From Ignavibacteriales bacterium (lineage in GTDB: Bacteria; Bacteroidota; Ignavibacteria; UBA10030; UBA8401), in assembly GCA_016182545.1 (NCBI GenBank), contig JACPGG010000024.1, forward strand, positions 9,298 to 62,412: DNA of 53,115 nt. Reading direction: 5' to 3'. The position numbers were made by a program, and so were the translations under genes. This document shows, in pieces, positions 8,043 through 17,339 of the stretch. Each line of letters opens with the position of its first letter. Position 1 is the stretch's first letter. The notes below the pieces were generated by a model. The model had not been told where the DNA came from, searched no databases, and was given only the letters and a program-made list of their open reading frames with translations.

Positions 8043-9137
8043 ATGACACTCTCAGAAATTTATTCTAAAATACGCAGCGGTAAACGGATCGATCGTGAAG
8101 AAGGATTGTTCGTCCTCCGCAATTCTCAGTTGCTTGATCTTGGCGATCTCGCCAACGAAATTCGTTTTAAAAAAAATCCGGACCCCCGTGTAACATTCGT
8201 TCTTGATTCAAATCCAAATTACACAAACATCTGCAACATCGATTGCATCTTCTGCGCGTTTTACCGCCATCCGGGTGAATCCGGTGAATACACGTACTCG
8301 GTGGATGAGATGATCCGGAAATTCAAAGAGTCGGCTGCCAAAGGAATAACGACGATCTTATTGCAGGGGGGAGTAAACCCTGCGCTCCCCTTCGATTATT
8401 ATGTTGAAATGATCAAACGGACGATCAAAGAAGTTCCGCAGATCCATCCGCATTTCTACTCGACATCGGAGATACTCGAAATGGTCCGTGTGTCCGGATT
8501 GACGCTGCCCGAAGTGCTGCAAAAATTGTGGGACGCAGGATTGCGTACCATCCCCGGCGGAGGTGCAGAGATTCTCTCTGATCGCGTAAAGAAGAAGATC
8601 AGCAGCAAAAAAGGGACATCGGCAGACTGGCTGAGCGTGATGCGTGAAGCGCACAAGATCGGCTACCGGACAACAGCAACGATGATGTACGGACATCTTG
8701 AAAAGGATGAAGATATCGTTGAACATCTGGAGGTGGTCAGGCAATTGCAGGATGAGCATCACGGATTCACCGCATTCGTCCCGTGGAGTTTTAAACCCGG
8801 GAATACTCCGCTGGAAAAGATCATACCGACATACGCAACACCCAAGCGGTACCTTGAAATGATCGCCTTCTCACGCATCTATCTTGATAATTTTGATCAC
8901 ATACAAGCATCGTGGTTCAGCGAAGGGAAAAAGACGGGACAGATCGCACTCCATTTCGGCGCGGATGATTTCGGCGGCACTCTTCTTGAAGAGAATGTCC
9001 ACGCAGCGGCAAACTTCGTCAACAAAACAAACACGGAAGAATGCATCTCACTGATCCATGAATCCGGTTTTGATGCCGGACAGAGGGGAACGCTGTATGA
9101 GATCAAGAGAATCATCCCACGAACAAAAGCGGCGTAA
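8043..9137 (+). CDS. mqnC: Cyclic dehypoxanthinyl futalosine synthase
   Basis: Radical-SAM enzyme that cyclises dehypoxanthinyl futalosine in menaquinone synthesis. It has 364 residues with the radical-SAM cysteines C64, C68 and C71 (CNIDCIFC) after a family-typical N-terminus (IRSGKRIDREEGLFVL). Further marks are LLQGGVNPALPFDYY, TIPGGGAEILSDRV, MMYGHLE and the FGADDFGGTLLEENVH segment shared with MqnE. The ATG at 8043 is chosen because upstream in-frame codons fall inside the hairpin at 8000-8033 and would add non-conserved residues. It is intact, unlike its paralogue mqnE, and provides an internal reference for the six residues missing there. Confidence 0.95.
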   Translation: MTLSEIYSKIRSGKRIDREEGLFVLRNSQLLDLGDLANEIRFKKNPDPRVTFVLDSNPNYTNICNIDCIFCAFYRHPGESGEYTYSVDEMIRKFKESAAKGITTILLQGGVNPALPFDYYVEMIKRTIKEVPQIHPHFYSTSEILEMVRVSGLTLPEVLQKLWDAGLRTIPGGGAEILSDRVKKKISSKKGTSADWLSVMREAHKIGYRTTATMMYGHLEKDEDIVEHLEVVRQLQDEHHGFTAFVPWSFKPGNTPLEKIIPTYATPKRYLEMIAFSRIYLDNFDHIQASWFSEGKKTGQIALHFGADDFGGTLLEENVHAAANFVNKTNTEECISLIHESGFDAGQRGTLYEIKRIIPRTKAA

Positions 9138-9747
9138 CGGAACTCCGCTTTTTGTTTTCCTCCTTCTTTCGCCTTACATCGTCGGATTCTCATCCCCTGA
9201 CTCATCATACTCATATACAGAATCAATGTACGGTATCGGCGGCGGGCAATATGTGTACCATGATTGTTCCGGTGCGCACAAACGGCCATTTGCTGATGTC
9301 GGATTCTATTCAGGGAAAAAATTTGACGGTCCTTACAGGATCGGCATATCACTGGGTGGAGCCTACGTTGGAGACGGAACAGCTCTACCGTTGATATATC
9401 CCGATCTTGCTCTTGATTGGGAAAATTTTTCGATCGGCACAACCGGGATCCGGTTCGGCTCACAAAATAAATTCTACTTGGAGAGCAAATGGGGAGACCA
9501 ACCACCGTTCCTTTCTGGCAAAGGATTTTTGAGAATGGGCTTCGGCTGGAAACCGGATCCATATTCACCGGGATTTTGGATCGGAACGAACGTATTCCCC
9601 TATACAAATACCGGTCTGGCGTTACAAGTAGAGTTCCCTCTTCAAGAGAACAGATCTATTTTTATCAACGGGAGATACGGGATAGATCGTGAGAGTACAT
9701 TTGATGAATATGGTATTTCGTTCGGAATAAGAATATTGACGTACTAA
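9097..9747 (+). CDS. Exported protein, probable outer-membrane beta-barrel
   Basis: Family not recognised. The 216-residue protein begins with a basic stretch (RSRESSHEQKRRNG) and a hydrophobic core (TPLFVFLLLSPYIVGF), which together look like a signal peptide. The rest is rich in Gly, Tyr, Phe and alternating hydrophobic residues and ends in an aromatic-rich strand (ISFGIRILTY), typical of an outer-membrane barrel. The start at 9097 overlaps the last 41 nt of mqnC, suggesting translational coupling; an alternative start at 9058 would lengthen the overlap. Its stop overlaps the stop of the convergent phosphohexomutase gene. Confidence 0.6.
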   Translation: MRSRESSHEQKRRNGTPLFVFLLLSPYIVGFSSPDSSYSYTESMYGIGGGQYVYHDCSGAHKRPFADVGFYSGKKFDGPYRIGISLGGAYVGDGTALPLIYPDLALDWENFSIGTTGIRFGSQNKFYLESKWGDQPPFLSGKGFLRMGFGWKPDPYSPGFWIGTNVFPYTNTGLALQVEFPLQENRSIFINGRYGIDRESTFDEYGISFGIRILTY

Positions 9748-11180
9748 TACTGGACCAATCTTCTTCCCTCTCTCAACAATCGTTCAACTTCATCTTCACT
9801 CCGCCCTTCTGCATAGATCCGTATCATCGGTTCGGTATGCGACGACCGGATGAGCAGCCACCGTGAATCCCCAAAAGAAAATTTTATTCCGGTAAGCACG
9901 TCGTCGTCATACAGTTTTCGTGTTCTGTGGACAAAAAATTCTTCGAGGTTTTTGGACGGATGAAAAAGCTCGCAGCGATGAAGGATTTCCACTCTATCAC
10001 GATCTCCCATTTCAAGATCAATTCTTTTATAGAATAGGTCCCCCACTTCCATTTTAATCTCATCCCAGATCTCGTATAAGGATTTTCCGCTCTTCGCCAG
10101 CAATTCGCAAAACAATAACCCTGACACAATCCCGTCGCGCTCCGGCAAATGCCCTTGTATGCCGAATCCCCCGCTCTCCTCCACTCCGAACAGAAAGTCT
10201 GTCTTCAGCATGATATCTGTGATATTCTTGTACCCCACATTCACGTCGTAGAACGGAAGATTCCATTTTTCGGCGAACAAGCGGACTTTATCCGTAACCG
10301 GAACGGACTTGACTACTGCACCCTTCATTTTTTTATAATGATAGAGATGCCATTGCAGTATCAGGATCGTTTGCTGCACCGACATCCATCTCCCATCGGG
10401 AAAAACGACCGCACAACGATCAGCATCCCCATCGGTTGCAATGCCGAGAATGCTGTCTGTAACGCTGACATTATACTTCAACGGCTCGACATTTTTTTCG
10501 ATCGGTTCGGGATTGCGGTCGTAGAAATTCTGTTCAGGACTTCCAAATATCGTTTGAGCCCGCCATCCGTGCTGTACAAGAATATCTTCAAGTATCGTCT
10601 GACCTGCGCCTCCCATCGAATCGATAATGACACTTGCTGTATTTCTGGGATCGGCAGCGAACGATTTCAACGAATTGAAATCAATCATTGTGTTTATATG
10701 TGTAAGGTAATCGTCGAGAAAATTCTTTTTCACAATGAATGCATCGTTCTGTTTGTTTTCCAGATCATCCGAAAGGAGCTGCGAAATATGTTTCGTCTCT
10801 TCGCCTGTCAGCGGTCCGCCGTACGTCGCTTTAAACTTGATACCGTTGTACGTCGACGGGTTGTGACTTGCAGTGATCATGATTCCTGCCGAACAGTTGA
10901 GATGTTTCGTCGTGTATGACAATACAGGTGTTGGAATGATCCTGTCGGAAAGGATTACATGAATATTGTTCGCTGAGAGAATGTGGGAGAAGAGTTCGGC
11001 AGATCGTTTTGAATCTACCCTGCCGTCATAGCCGACCGCGACGGTGTGTTCCGATGAAGAGCGGCTGTTGAGATGTTTTGCAAATGCCTCCGCTATTCTC
11101 TGTACGTTGTGCTCATTGAATACATCGCCGACAAGAGCGCGCCAGCCGTCCGTGCCGAGTTTAATGTTATTCTTGGACAT
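9744..11180 (-). CDS. Phosphoglucomutase/phosphomannomutase
   Basis: Alpha-D-phosphohexomutase moving phosphate between C1 and C6 of a hexose, feeding sugar-nucleotide synthesis. In the 478 residues, the phosphoserine loop is TASHNP (103-108, Ser105), the metal loop is DGDADR, the sugar-binding loop is EESGG, and a C-terminal RSSHTEPMIRIYAEG segment binds phosphate. The N-terminal KLGTDGWRALVGD is typical. Which sugar it prefers cannot be read from sequence. The start overlaps the end of the upstream zinc-ribbon gene by 14 nt, and the stop overlaps the stop of the convergent exported-protein gene by 3 nt, leaving no room for a terminator between them. Confidence 0.9.
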   Translation of the reverse strand: MSKNNIKLGTDGWRALVGDVFNEHNVQRIAEAFAKHLNSRSSSEHTVAVGYDGRVDSKRSAELFSHILSANNIHVILSDRIIPTPVLSYTTKHLNCSAGIMITASHNPSTYNGIKFKATYGGPLTGEETKHISQLLSDDLENKQNDAFIVKKNFLDDYLTHINTMIDFNSLKSFAADPRNTASVIIDSMGGAGQTILEDILVQHGWRAQTIFGSPEQNFYDRNPEPIEKNVEPLKYNVSVTDSILGIATDGDADRCAVVFPDGRWMSVQQTILILQWHLYHYKKMKGAVVKSVPVTDKVRLFAEKWNLPFYDVNVGYKNITDIMLKTDFLFGVEESGGFGIQGHLPERDGIVSGLLFCELLAKSGKSLYEIWDEIKMEVGDLFYKRIDLEMGDRDRVEILHRCELFHPSKNLEEFFVHRTRKLYDDDVLTGIKFSFGDSRWLLIRSSHTEPMIRIYAEGRSEDEVERLLREGRRLVQY

Positions 11181-11745
11181 CGCCGGGATGATATTCCAAC
11201 ACTACGGAGAGTGCTTCGAAGTACTGTTCTGTCGGAACAAAAATTTTAACCGGGTATTTGAAGATAGTCCTGCCGAGCGAGTTGTCGATGAATCCGTCGG
11301 CAAGTGTGGCAATGTTGCCGACGTTGCGGGGATTGGTGGAGATGCCGGCATTCTCTAATTTTCCGCGAACGATCTCCGCTTCGATATAATCGCCGGTTTT
11401 AAAGATCACCGCCCATCCTTCCGAAACTTCAACCTCCTTGTGATCGGCACAAAGATAGTTCCCGTTTTTCTTCGTAAGACAATCATTGCAGTATAATTCC
11501 TGGCAAATAACGCAGACTCCGGTTGCAACGGCGATCGGATGTTTGGTGCATGAGTATTGATCCTCGGCGAACAATGTTCCGCAGAAAGGACAAAAATCCG
11601 AATCCAACCCTATGTCGACTCCGCACTCGTCACACACATCCATCGGTTCCGGCTCAGGTAGTTTATCAACAAGTGGAATTCCGCACTCGGCGCACAGATC
11701 CGCTTCGTCGGTATATTCAGTCTTACAGTTCGGGCAGAATTGCAT
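11167..11745 (-). CDS. Zinc-ribbon protein with C-terminal DUF2007-like domain
   Basis: The 192-residue protein opens with CPNCKTEYTDEADLCAECG and CDECGVDIGLDSDFCPFCG, two CxxC zinc ribbons, followed by a B-box-like cysteine/histidine cluster (CTKH...CVICQELYCNDCL...CADH, about residues 66-101). The C-terminal part (VIFKTGDYIEAEIVRGKLENAGI to the end) matches the DUF2007 putative signal-transducing fold. The function of this combination is unknown. It overlaps the phosphohexomutase start and is probably co-transcribed with it. Confidence 0.8.
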   Translation of the reverse strand: MQFCPNCKTEYTDEADLCAECGIPLVDKLPEPEPMDVCDECGVDIGLDSDFCPFCGTLFAEDQYSCTKHPIAVATGVCVICQELYCNDCLTKKNGNYLCADHKEVEVSEGWAVIFKTGDYIEAEIVRGKLENAGISTNPRNVGNIATLADGFIDNSLGRTIFKYPVKIFVPTEQYFEALSVVLEYHPGDVQE

Positions 11746-11751
11746 CGCGTA

Positions 11752-11884
11752 AATTCCAAAGTGTCAAGTTCGGAATATCAAATTCCAAAATACAACCTCA
11801 AAATTGTGAACAGATGTTTTACTGTTGGTATTGAAAATTGGATTTGGAATATTATTTGTATTTTGTTATTTGGTGCTTGGAATT
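11752..11884. repeat. A/T-rich phrase-like spacer with imperfect dyad symmetry
   Basis: The gap between ychF and the zinc-ribbon gene is built from recurring words such as AATTCCAAA, AATACAA and their complements TTTGGAAT, TTTGTATTTT and GCTTGGAATTTTA. The left part (from about 11752) and the right part (to about 11884) are approximately inverted copies, so the spacer could form a long imperfect hairpin. I see no small gene in it. Similar word-like spacers occur at 2784-2840, 12981-13020 and 50770-50850. Confidence 0.45.
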
Positions 11885-12979
11885 TTATACATTGAATCTA
11901 AAATGACAAATATCTCCATCCTGCATCACGTATTCACGCCCTTCTACGTGAAGCAAGCCATTCTCTTTGACCGCTGCTTCAGTCTTTAAACGGAAGAGAT
12001 CTTCGCATTTCATGATCTCAGCACGGATGAACCCTTTTTCAAAATCGGTATGGATCACTCCCGCAGCTTCCGGTGCGAGTGCACCTTTCCGTAATGTCCA
12101 CGCGTGTGTTTCTTTGGGACCGGCGGTGAAAAATGTTATCAAGCCGAGCAGTTCCATCCCCTCACGTACCACTTGCTGCAAACCGGACTCCTTCAGACCA
12201 AGTCCTTCTAAAAATTCGCCGCGTTCTGCTAAAGGAAGTTCAGCAACTTCTGCTTCAACGGCAGCACTGACAATAACTACTTTGGCTCCTTCTTTTGCGG
12301 CGATCTCCCGGACCTGTTCTACATACTTGTTACCGGCTGTAATTTCCTTTTCGTGAACATTGCATACATACATGACCGGTTTATTTGTCAACAGGTGCAT
12401 GTCGCGGAGCCATACCTTCTCTTCATCATTCTGCACGGCAGCATATCGGGCAAGCCTTCCGGTAGAAAGATGATCCTTCACCTTGATATAAAAATCCGCT
12501 TCAGGTTTCGATTTCTTGTCGCTCTTTGCGCGGCGTTCTGCATCTTGAATTTTCTTGTCGATCGTCTCGAGATCTTTCAGGATCAATTCTGTCTCGATTA
12601 CCTCAATGTCTCGCTTCGGGTTGACGCTCCCGTCGACGTGAATGACATTCGGATCGTCAAAGCACCGAACCACATGCACGATCGCATCAACATCACGAAT
12701 GTGAGAAAGGAACTGGTTGCCGAGTCCTTCTCCTTTGCTCGCCCCTTTAACAAGTCCTGCAATATCCACAAACTCGATCGACGACGGAACGATCTTCACC
12801 GAACTGTAAATCTTTACAAGTTTATCGATCCGCTCATCCTGAACAAGGACAACTCCGACATTCGGCTCGATCGTACAAAACGGATAATTAGCCGCCTCTG
12901 CACCGGCGGCTGTGATTGCATTAAAGAGAGTTGATTTACCAACATTTGGGAGACCGACGATACCGCAATTAAAACCCAT
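11885..12979 (-). CDS. ychF: YchF-type translation-associated ATPase
   Basis: Universal Obg-family P-loop ATPase that binds ribosomes; exact role unsettled. In the 364 residues, the P-loop is GLPNVGKST (9-17), the switch II region is DIAGLVKGASKGEGLGNQFLSHIRDVDAIVHVVRCF, and the C-terminal TGS-like domain runs from ITFFTAGPKETHAW to the end (FEKGFIRAEI, CHFRFNV). In place of the NKxD guanine specificity motif is the YCHF-type N-V-H-E segment (VCNVHEKE), in keeping with ATP preference. Full length. It diverges from the arginine operon across 174 bp that contain the arginine operators. Confidence 0.96.
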   Translation of the reverse strand: MGFNCGIVGLPNVGKSTLFNAITAAGAEAANYPFCTIEPNVGVVLVQDERIDKLVKIYSSVKIVPSSIEFVDIAGLVKGASKGEGLGNQFLSHIRDVDAIVHVVRCFDDPNVIHVDGSVNPKRDIEVIETELILKDLETIDKKIQDAERRAKSDKKSKPEADFYIKVKDHLSTGRLARYAAVQNDEEKVWLRDMHLLTNKPVMYVCNVHEKEITAGNKYVEQVREIAAKEGAKVVIVSAAVEAEVAELPLAERGEFLEGLGLKESGLQQVVREGMELLGLITFFTAGPKETHAWTLRKGALAPEAAGVIHTDFEKGFIRAEIMKCEDLFRLKTEAAVKENGLLHVEGREYVMQDGDICHFRFNV

Positions 12980-13117
12980 ATTTCAATTACCAATTTTCAA
13001 TAAACAATTACCAAAGAGAGACTCTCATGGAGTGAATTGCATAAAGATACGGAAAATTTGGGGCGTTCCAAAGTGAAGGATGACAGAGCAGGGGGTAAGA
13101 ATTTTAAATTTTTGAAT

Positions 13118-13151
13118 TGCATAATTATTCATTTGAATGTATATTTATGCA
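13118..13151 (+). promoter_or_regulatory. Tandem ARG-box-like operators upstream of argC
   Basis: TGCATAATTATTCA (13118-13131) matches the E. coli-type ARG box core TGAATAATTATTCA at 13 of 14 positions. A second, weaker copy, TGTATATTTATGCA (13138-13151), matches at 11 of 14. The copies start 20 bp apart, close to the 21-bp centre spacing of paired ARG boxes bound by one ArgR hexamer. The second box ends 3 nt before the argC ATG, so bound repressor would cover the translation start region as well as any nearby promoter. The regulator gene argR is the fifth gene of the operon. Confidence 0.75.
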
Positions 13152-13153
13152 AC

Positions 13154-14179
13154 ATGAAAAAGAACACATCTATCATTGGCGCATCGGGATATTCAGGAGC
13201 GGAATTGCTTTCCATTTTATTGCGTCATCCTCAGATCAATGTGACAAGAGTTTTTGCCAATTCATCTGCAGGGAAAAAAGTCAGTGAACTGTACCCGCTT
13301 TTCAGATCGACTTATGTGGGAACCTTGACGTACGAGGAATATGCTCTCGACAAAATTCAATCTGATGATATCATCTTCATCGCACTCCCATCGGGCGAGG
13401 CGATGAACTACGTCCCCGCATTAGTGGATGCAGGAAAGAAAGTGATCGATCTCGGCGGCGATTTTAGATTGCAGGATACTACACTCTATCAGAAATATTA
13501 CAAACATGAGCATATGGCAGCAGCATATCTTCCGAAAGCTGTGTATGGGCTACCGGAATGGAATAAGAAAAAAATAATCCCGGCACAACTGATTGCGAAT
13601 CCCGGCTGCTACGTTACAAGTGCATTGCTGCCGTTGCTGCCTCTTGTAAAAGAGAATCTTATCGAGCCGACTGGAATCACCATTAGCTCGATGTCGGGCG
13701 TTTCGGGTGCAGGACGCAAATCGTCAATCGATCTCTCTTTCACAGAAGTCAATGAATCAGTAAAAGCATACAAAGTGGGGACTCATCAACATACGCCTGA
13801 AATCGAGACCGTATTGAGAGATTTCGGAGGGAAGGACTCAACGGTAACGTTCGCACCACATCTCATCCCGATCACACGGGGAATTTATTCCTCAATTTAT
13901 GTTACGCCAAAATCCGGTCTGACAAACGATATACTCGATGCCTCGTACAAAAAATATTATACGTCAGCTCCCTTTGTCCGGCTGATCGGCGATGCGGAAC
14001 CTGAAATAAAGAATGTACAGTACACGAACTATATCGATATCGGCTGGAAAATGTATGAACGGAATAATCAGGTCATCCTCCTCTCAGTGATCGATAATCT
14101 TGTGAAAGGCGCTGCCGGGCAGGCGGTCCAAAATATGAACCTGATGTTCGGATTTGATGAAACAGAAAGTCTTTTATAA
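13154..14179 (+). CDS. argC: N-acetyl-gamma-glutamyl-phosphate reductase
   Basis: Third step of arginine synthesis: NADPH reduction of N-acetylglutamyl phosphate to the semialdehyde. The 341-residue protein has the Rossmann start IIGASGYSGAELL, the active-site cysteine in NPGCYVTSALLPL, SGVSGAGRK and the catalytic histidine region HQHTPEI. The ATG at 13154 is chosen because the family starts just before the Rossmann motif; an in-frame codon at 13037 would add 39 unconserved residues and place the operators inside the gene. No clear Shine-Dalgarno is present. First gene of an arg operon, 16 nt before argJ. Confidence 0.95.
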   Translation: MKKNTSIIGASGYSGAELLSILLRHPQINVTRVFANSSAGKKVSELYPLFRSTYVGTLTYEEYALDKIQSDDIIFIALPSGEAMNYVPALVDAGKKVIDLGGDFRLQDTTLYQKYYKHEHMAAAYLPKAVYGLPEWNKKKIIPAQLIANPGCYVTSALLPLLPLVKENLIEPTGITISSMSGVSGAGRKSSIDLSFTEVNESVKAYKVGTHQHTPEIETVLRDFGGKDSTVTFAPHLIPITRGIYSSIYVTPKSGLTNDILDASYKKYYTSAPFVRLIGDAEPEIKNVQYTNYIDIGWKMYERNNQVILLSVIDNLVKGAAGQAVQNMNLMFGFDETESLL

Positions 14180-14195
14180 TCACTAACTCACGTTT

Positions 14196-15413
14196 ATGAA
14201 GAACCTTAAAATAAAAACGGTGTTCGGTGGCGTCTGTGCGCCGCAGGGCTTTATCGCTTCCGGCGTTCGTGCCGGAATAAAAAAATCGAAGAAAGATATT
14301 ACTTTGATTTATTCCGAAGTACCCGCGCTCGCAACAGGCGTATTTACAAAAAGTGCTACTGTCGCCGCGTGTGTTACGCTCAATCAGAAGCAATTGAAAA
14401 ACTCCAAAACGGCACGGGTAATTCTCGTTAACAGCGGTAACGCGAACGCGTGTACAGGCGAGCGGGGAATGATGAATGCTAAACAGTCTATTTCTACTGT
14501 TTCTTCAGCGCTGAGCATTAAGGAATCCCAGGTGTTGGTTGCCTCCACCGGAGTCATTGGGCAATTTCTGCCGATGGATAAAATGACGCTCGGTATCTAT
14601 GAAGCGGCAAAAATTCTGAGCAAAGACGGGAACGATGACGCCGCCGAAGGGATTTGCACGACCGATACGTTCCCGAAAGAATTCGCGGTGGAAATCGAGA
14701 TCGGCGGAGTTCCTGTGCGGATTGGCGGTATCGCAAAAGGATCCGGCATGATCGCCCCGAACATGGCAACGATGCTGGCATTTGTAACAACAGACGTAAA
14801 AATATCTTATCCCCTGTTAAGAAAAACGTTCAAACAGGCAAATGACAAATCATTCAACCGGATCACGGTTGACGGCGATACGAGTACGAATGACATGGCA
14901 CTTATACTTGCCAACGGAAAAGCTGAGAACAAAGAGATCAAAGAAGGAACGTCGGATTATAAGCTGTTTTCTTCCGCATTGGAACATGTTATGGTTGTTC
15001 TTTCAAAGATGATCGTGAAGGACGGTGAAGGAGCGACCAAATTTGTCGAGGTGACGGTCACCGGCGCAAAGAGTGTCGCCGATGCGGAAATCGCCTGCCG
15101 CACAATCTGCAATTCCCCACTTGTAAAGACGGCGATCCACGGCGAAGATGCGAACTGGGGAAGAATTCTTGCTGCCGTCGGCAGATCGGGAATTAAATTC
15201 AATCCCGCGCACGCTGAAATATTTTTTGACGACATGAGGATTCTCGGGAGGAATTACGAAATCAATTTTTCAGAAGAAAAGGCGAAAGAAATCTTGCAGA
15301 AAAAAGAAGTTACGATCACTGTCGATTTGAACGGCGGAAAACATTCCGCTACGTTCTGGACATGCGATTTATCCGCTGAATATGTTAGAATAAATGCATC
15401 GTATAGAAGTTAA
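14196..15413 (+). CDS. argJ: Bifunctional ornithine acetyltransferase/N-acetylglutamate synthase
   Basis: Recycles the acetyl group from N-acetylornithine to glutamate, and may also make N-acetylglutamate from acetyl-CoA. The 405-residue precursor contains the self-cleavage motif [16 protein letters not shown], in which the Thr of A-T-M-L becomes the N-terminal nucleophile of the beta chain. Other marks are [14 protein letters not shown] and the C-terminal [29 protein letters not shown]. Its presence means the cyclic acetyl route is used. ArgD and ArgH are not in the window. Confidence 0.95.
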   Translation: MKNLKIKTVFGGVCAPQGFIASGVRAGIKKSKKDITLIYSEVPALATGVFTKSATVAACVTLNQKQLKNSKTARVILVNSGNANACTGERGMMNAKQSISTVSSALSIKESQVLVASTGVIGQFLPMDKMTLGIYEAAKILSKDGNDDAAEGICTTDTFPKEFAVEIEIGGVPVRIGGIAKGSGMIAPNMATMLAFVTTDVKISYPLLRKTFKQANDKSFNRITVDGDTSTNDMALILANGKAENKEIKEGTSDYKLFSSALEHVMVVLSKMIVKDGEGATKFVEVTVTGAKSVADAEIACRTICNSPLVKTAIHGEDANWGRILAAVGRSGIKFNPAHAEIFFDDMRILGRNYEINFSEEKAKEILQKKEVTITVDLNGGKHSATFWTCDLSAEYVRINASYRS

Positions 15414-15472
15414 AAGTCAAAAATTAGCAAGTGACTATTTTGATTTTAACTTAACACTTTTGACTTATCATT

Positions 15473-16312
15473 ATGCAATCCAAAGAAGAAATTTTAATTG
15501 AAGCCCTCCCCTACATACAAAAATATGAGGGAAAAACATTTGTTGTAAAGTACGGCGGTGCCGCGCAGACCGAAACGGAACTGAAGCAGCGGTTTGCGAA
15601 GGATGTCACGATACTGAAAAAGATCGGCATCAATATCGTCATCGTCCACGGCGGCGGTAAAGAGATCACCGACACTGCATACAAACTTGGGATCGAGACG
15701 CAGTTTGTCAACGGGCATCGCTTTACCGATCAAAAGATGGTCGATGTCGTGCAAATGGTTCTCGCAGGAAAGATCAATAAAGAGATCGTCAATCTGATCA
15801 ATCAGAACGACGGCGAGGCGGTCGGCATCAGTGGTGTCGACAACACACTTCTCACTGCAGAAAAATATCTCGAAGATGGCGAGGATATCGGTTTGGTCGG
15901 GAAAATTGTCAATGTGAATATTCCGTTCCTCCAAATGCTTCTCACAAATAAATTGATGCCGGTGATCGCGCCGTTCGGAGTCGGGACCGACGGAACGATC
16001 TTTAATGTCAACGCCGATCTTGCTGCTGCAGCAGTCGCCTCCGCATTGAAAGCGGAGAAGCTCGTTTACCTCAGCGATGTCGAAGGTGTCATCGCCAATA
16101 AGCAGTTGGTCTCGACGCTGACCGAACAATATGCACGCGAACTGTTCAGCGACGGCATCATCAGCGGCGGCATGATCCCGAAAATCAAATCGGCATTTTC
16201 CACGCTGCATTCCGGGGTCAAAAAGGTCCATATGATCGACGGACGGAAAAAGCATTCCCTTCTTCTCGAGATATTTACCGATGAAGGAATTGGAACGGAA
16301 CTAGTATTATAA
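15473..16312 (+). CDS. argB: Acetylglutamate kinase
   Basis: Phosphorylates N-acetylglutamate; second step of arginine synthesis. At 279 residues it is typical in length. Motifs: FVVKYGGAAQTE (phosphate-binding lysine), VIVHGGGKEI, LSDVEGVIANK (ATP-binding region), IISGGMIPKIKSA, and the C-terminal MIDGRKKHSLLLEIFTDEGIGTEL. The N-terminal extension before the first strand resembles that of arginine-inhibited hexameric forms, but feedback sensitivity cannot be confirmed. It follows argJ after a 59-nt A/T-rich spacer. Confidence 0.95.
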   Translation: MQSKEEILIEALPYIQKYEGKTFVVKYGGAAQTETELKQRFAKDVTILKKIGINIVIVHGGGKEITDTAYKLGIETQFVNGHRFTDQKMVDVVQMVLAGKINKEIVNLINQNDGEAVGISGVDNTLLTAEKYLEDGEDIGLVGKIVNVNIPFLQMLLTNKLMPVIAPFGVGTDGTIFNVNADLAAAAVASALKAEKLVYLSDVEGVIANKQLVSTLTEQYARELFSDGIISGGMIPKIKSAFSTLHSGVKKVHMIDGRKKHSLLLEIFTDEGIGTELVL

Positions 16313-16385
16313 TTCCAAGATTATCAAGATTGCAGAATTGTCAAAATTAATCCCGCCAGAATAGACCGGGAAAGAATACAAAAAG

Positions 16386-17339
16386 ATGAAGAAAGATTTT
16401 TTATCCATTGCTGATCTGACAAAAGAAGAAGTATTCGAACTTCTTTCCCTTGCCGATTCGCTCAAGACGCAAAAAGAATTGAAACCGCTTGCCGGTAAAA
16501 CGGTGGCGACAATATTTCAAAAACCATCACTGCGGACTCGCGTCTCATTCGAAGTGGGAATTATCCAATTGGGCGGACATGCAATATTCCTGACCGATGA
16601 CGGAGTCGGATTGGGAACGCGTGAATCCGCACTCGATGTTGCGCATGTCCTCTCGCGATTCAACGACGGAATAGTTGCCCGGGTGTTCGATCACCAATTG
16701 CTGCTCGATCTCGCAAAACATGCGACGGTCCCTGTCATCAATGCCCTTTCCGATCTTTCGCATCCGTGTCAAATTCTCGCCGATATCTATACAATACGGC
16801 AGCATAAAAAATTGCGCGACCATGTGAAAATTGCGTACGTAGGTGATGGGAACAACATCCTCAATTCGTGGCTTGAACTTTCTTCCATTATCCCACTCCA
16901 TTTGACCCTTGCAATTCCCCACGGATATGAACCGGATAAAACGCTCTTCGATAAGGCGCAGAGCGCGAAAGTCAGCAAGATCGAGATCATCCGCGACCCA
17001 AAAAACGCAGTGAACAAAGCGGACGTAGTCTATACTGATACGTGGACGAGCATGGGACAGGAGAAAGAAAGAACAAAGCGAATCTACGATTTCTGGGAAT
17101 ATCAGGTGAACACATCATTGATTCGTCACGCAAAAGAAGATGTCCTGGTGATGCACTGCCTCCCCGCTCATCGCGGCGAAGAAATAACAAACGAGGCGCT
17201 CGACGGAAAGAATTCCGTCGTGAACGATCAAGCAGAGAATCGGCTGCACGTACAAAAAGCGATCATGGCAAAGTTGATTGGAAAATATGATGCTCGTTCG
17301 ATCAACTCAAAAGACGATTCGCAGTTCCAAATCATATGA
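16386..17339 (+). CDS. argF: Ornithine carbamoyltransferase
   Basis: Makes citrulline from ornithine and carbamoyl phosphate. In 317 residues, the carbamoyl-phosphate loop is S48-L-R-T-R52 (usual S-T-R-T-R), followed by LSDLSHPCQILADIYTI and the ornithine-binding HCLPAHRGEEI. The substrate segments match plain ornithine carbamoyltransferases rather than the succinyl- or acetyl-ornithine variants found in some Bacteroidota, but this should be treated as likely rather than proven. The stop overlaps the argR start by 4 nt (ATGA), indicating coupled translation. Confidence 0.92.
   Translation: MKKDFLSIADLTKEEVFELLSLADSLKTQKELKPLAGKTVATIFQKPSLRTRVSFEVGIIQLGGHAIFLTDDGVGLGTRESALDVAHVLSRFNDGIVARVFDHQLLLDLAKHATVPVINALSDLSHPCQILADIYTIRQHKKLRDHVKIAYVGDGNNILNSWLELSSIIPLHLTLAIPHGYEPDKTLFDKAQSAKVSKIEIIRDPKNAVNKADVVYTDTWTSMGQEKERTKRIYDFWEYQVNTSLIRHAKEDVLVMHCLPAHRGEEITNEALDGKNSVVNDQAENRLHVQKAIMAKLIGKYDARSINSKDDSQFQII

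Noticed and set aside
10149..10919. Open frame of 256 codons opposite the phosphohexomutase
   Set aside because: The minus-strand gene has all catalytic motifs; the plus-strand frame is Cys/Arg/His-rich with no family features.
13037..13153. Earlier start for argC
   Set aside because: It would put the ARG boxes inside the coding region and add residues with no similarity to ArgC; the ATG at 13154 begins directly before the Rossmann motif.
15494..16255. Long antisense open frame (253 codons) opposite argB
   Set aside because: It lies wholly inside argB in the opposite strand, with composition typical of a shadow frame and no recognisable motif.
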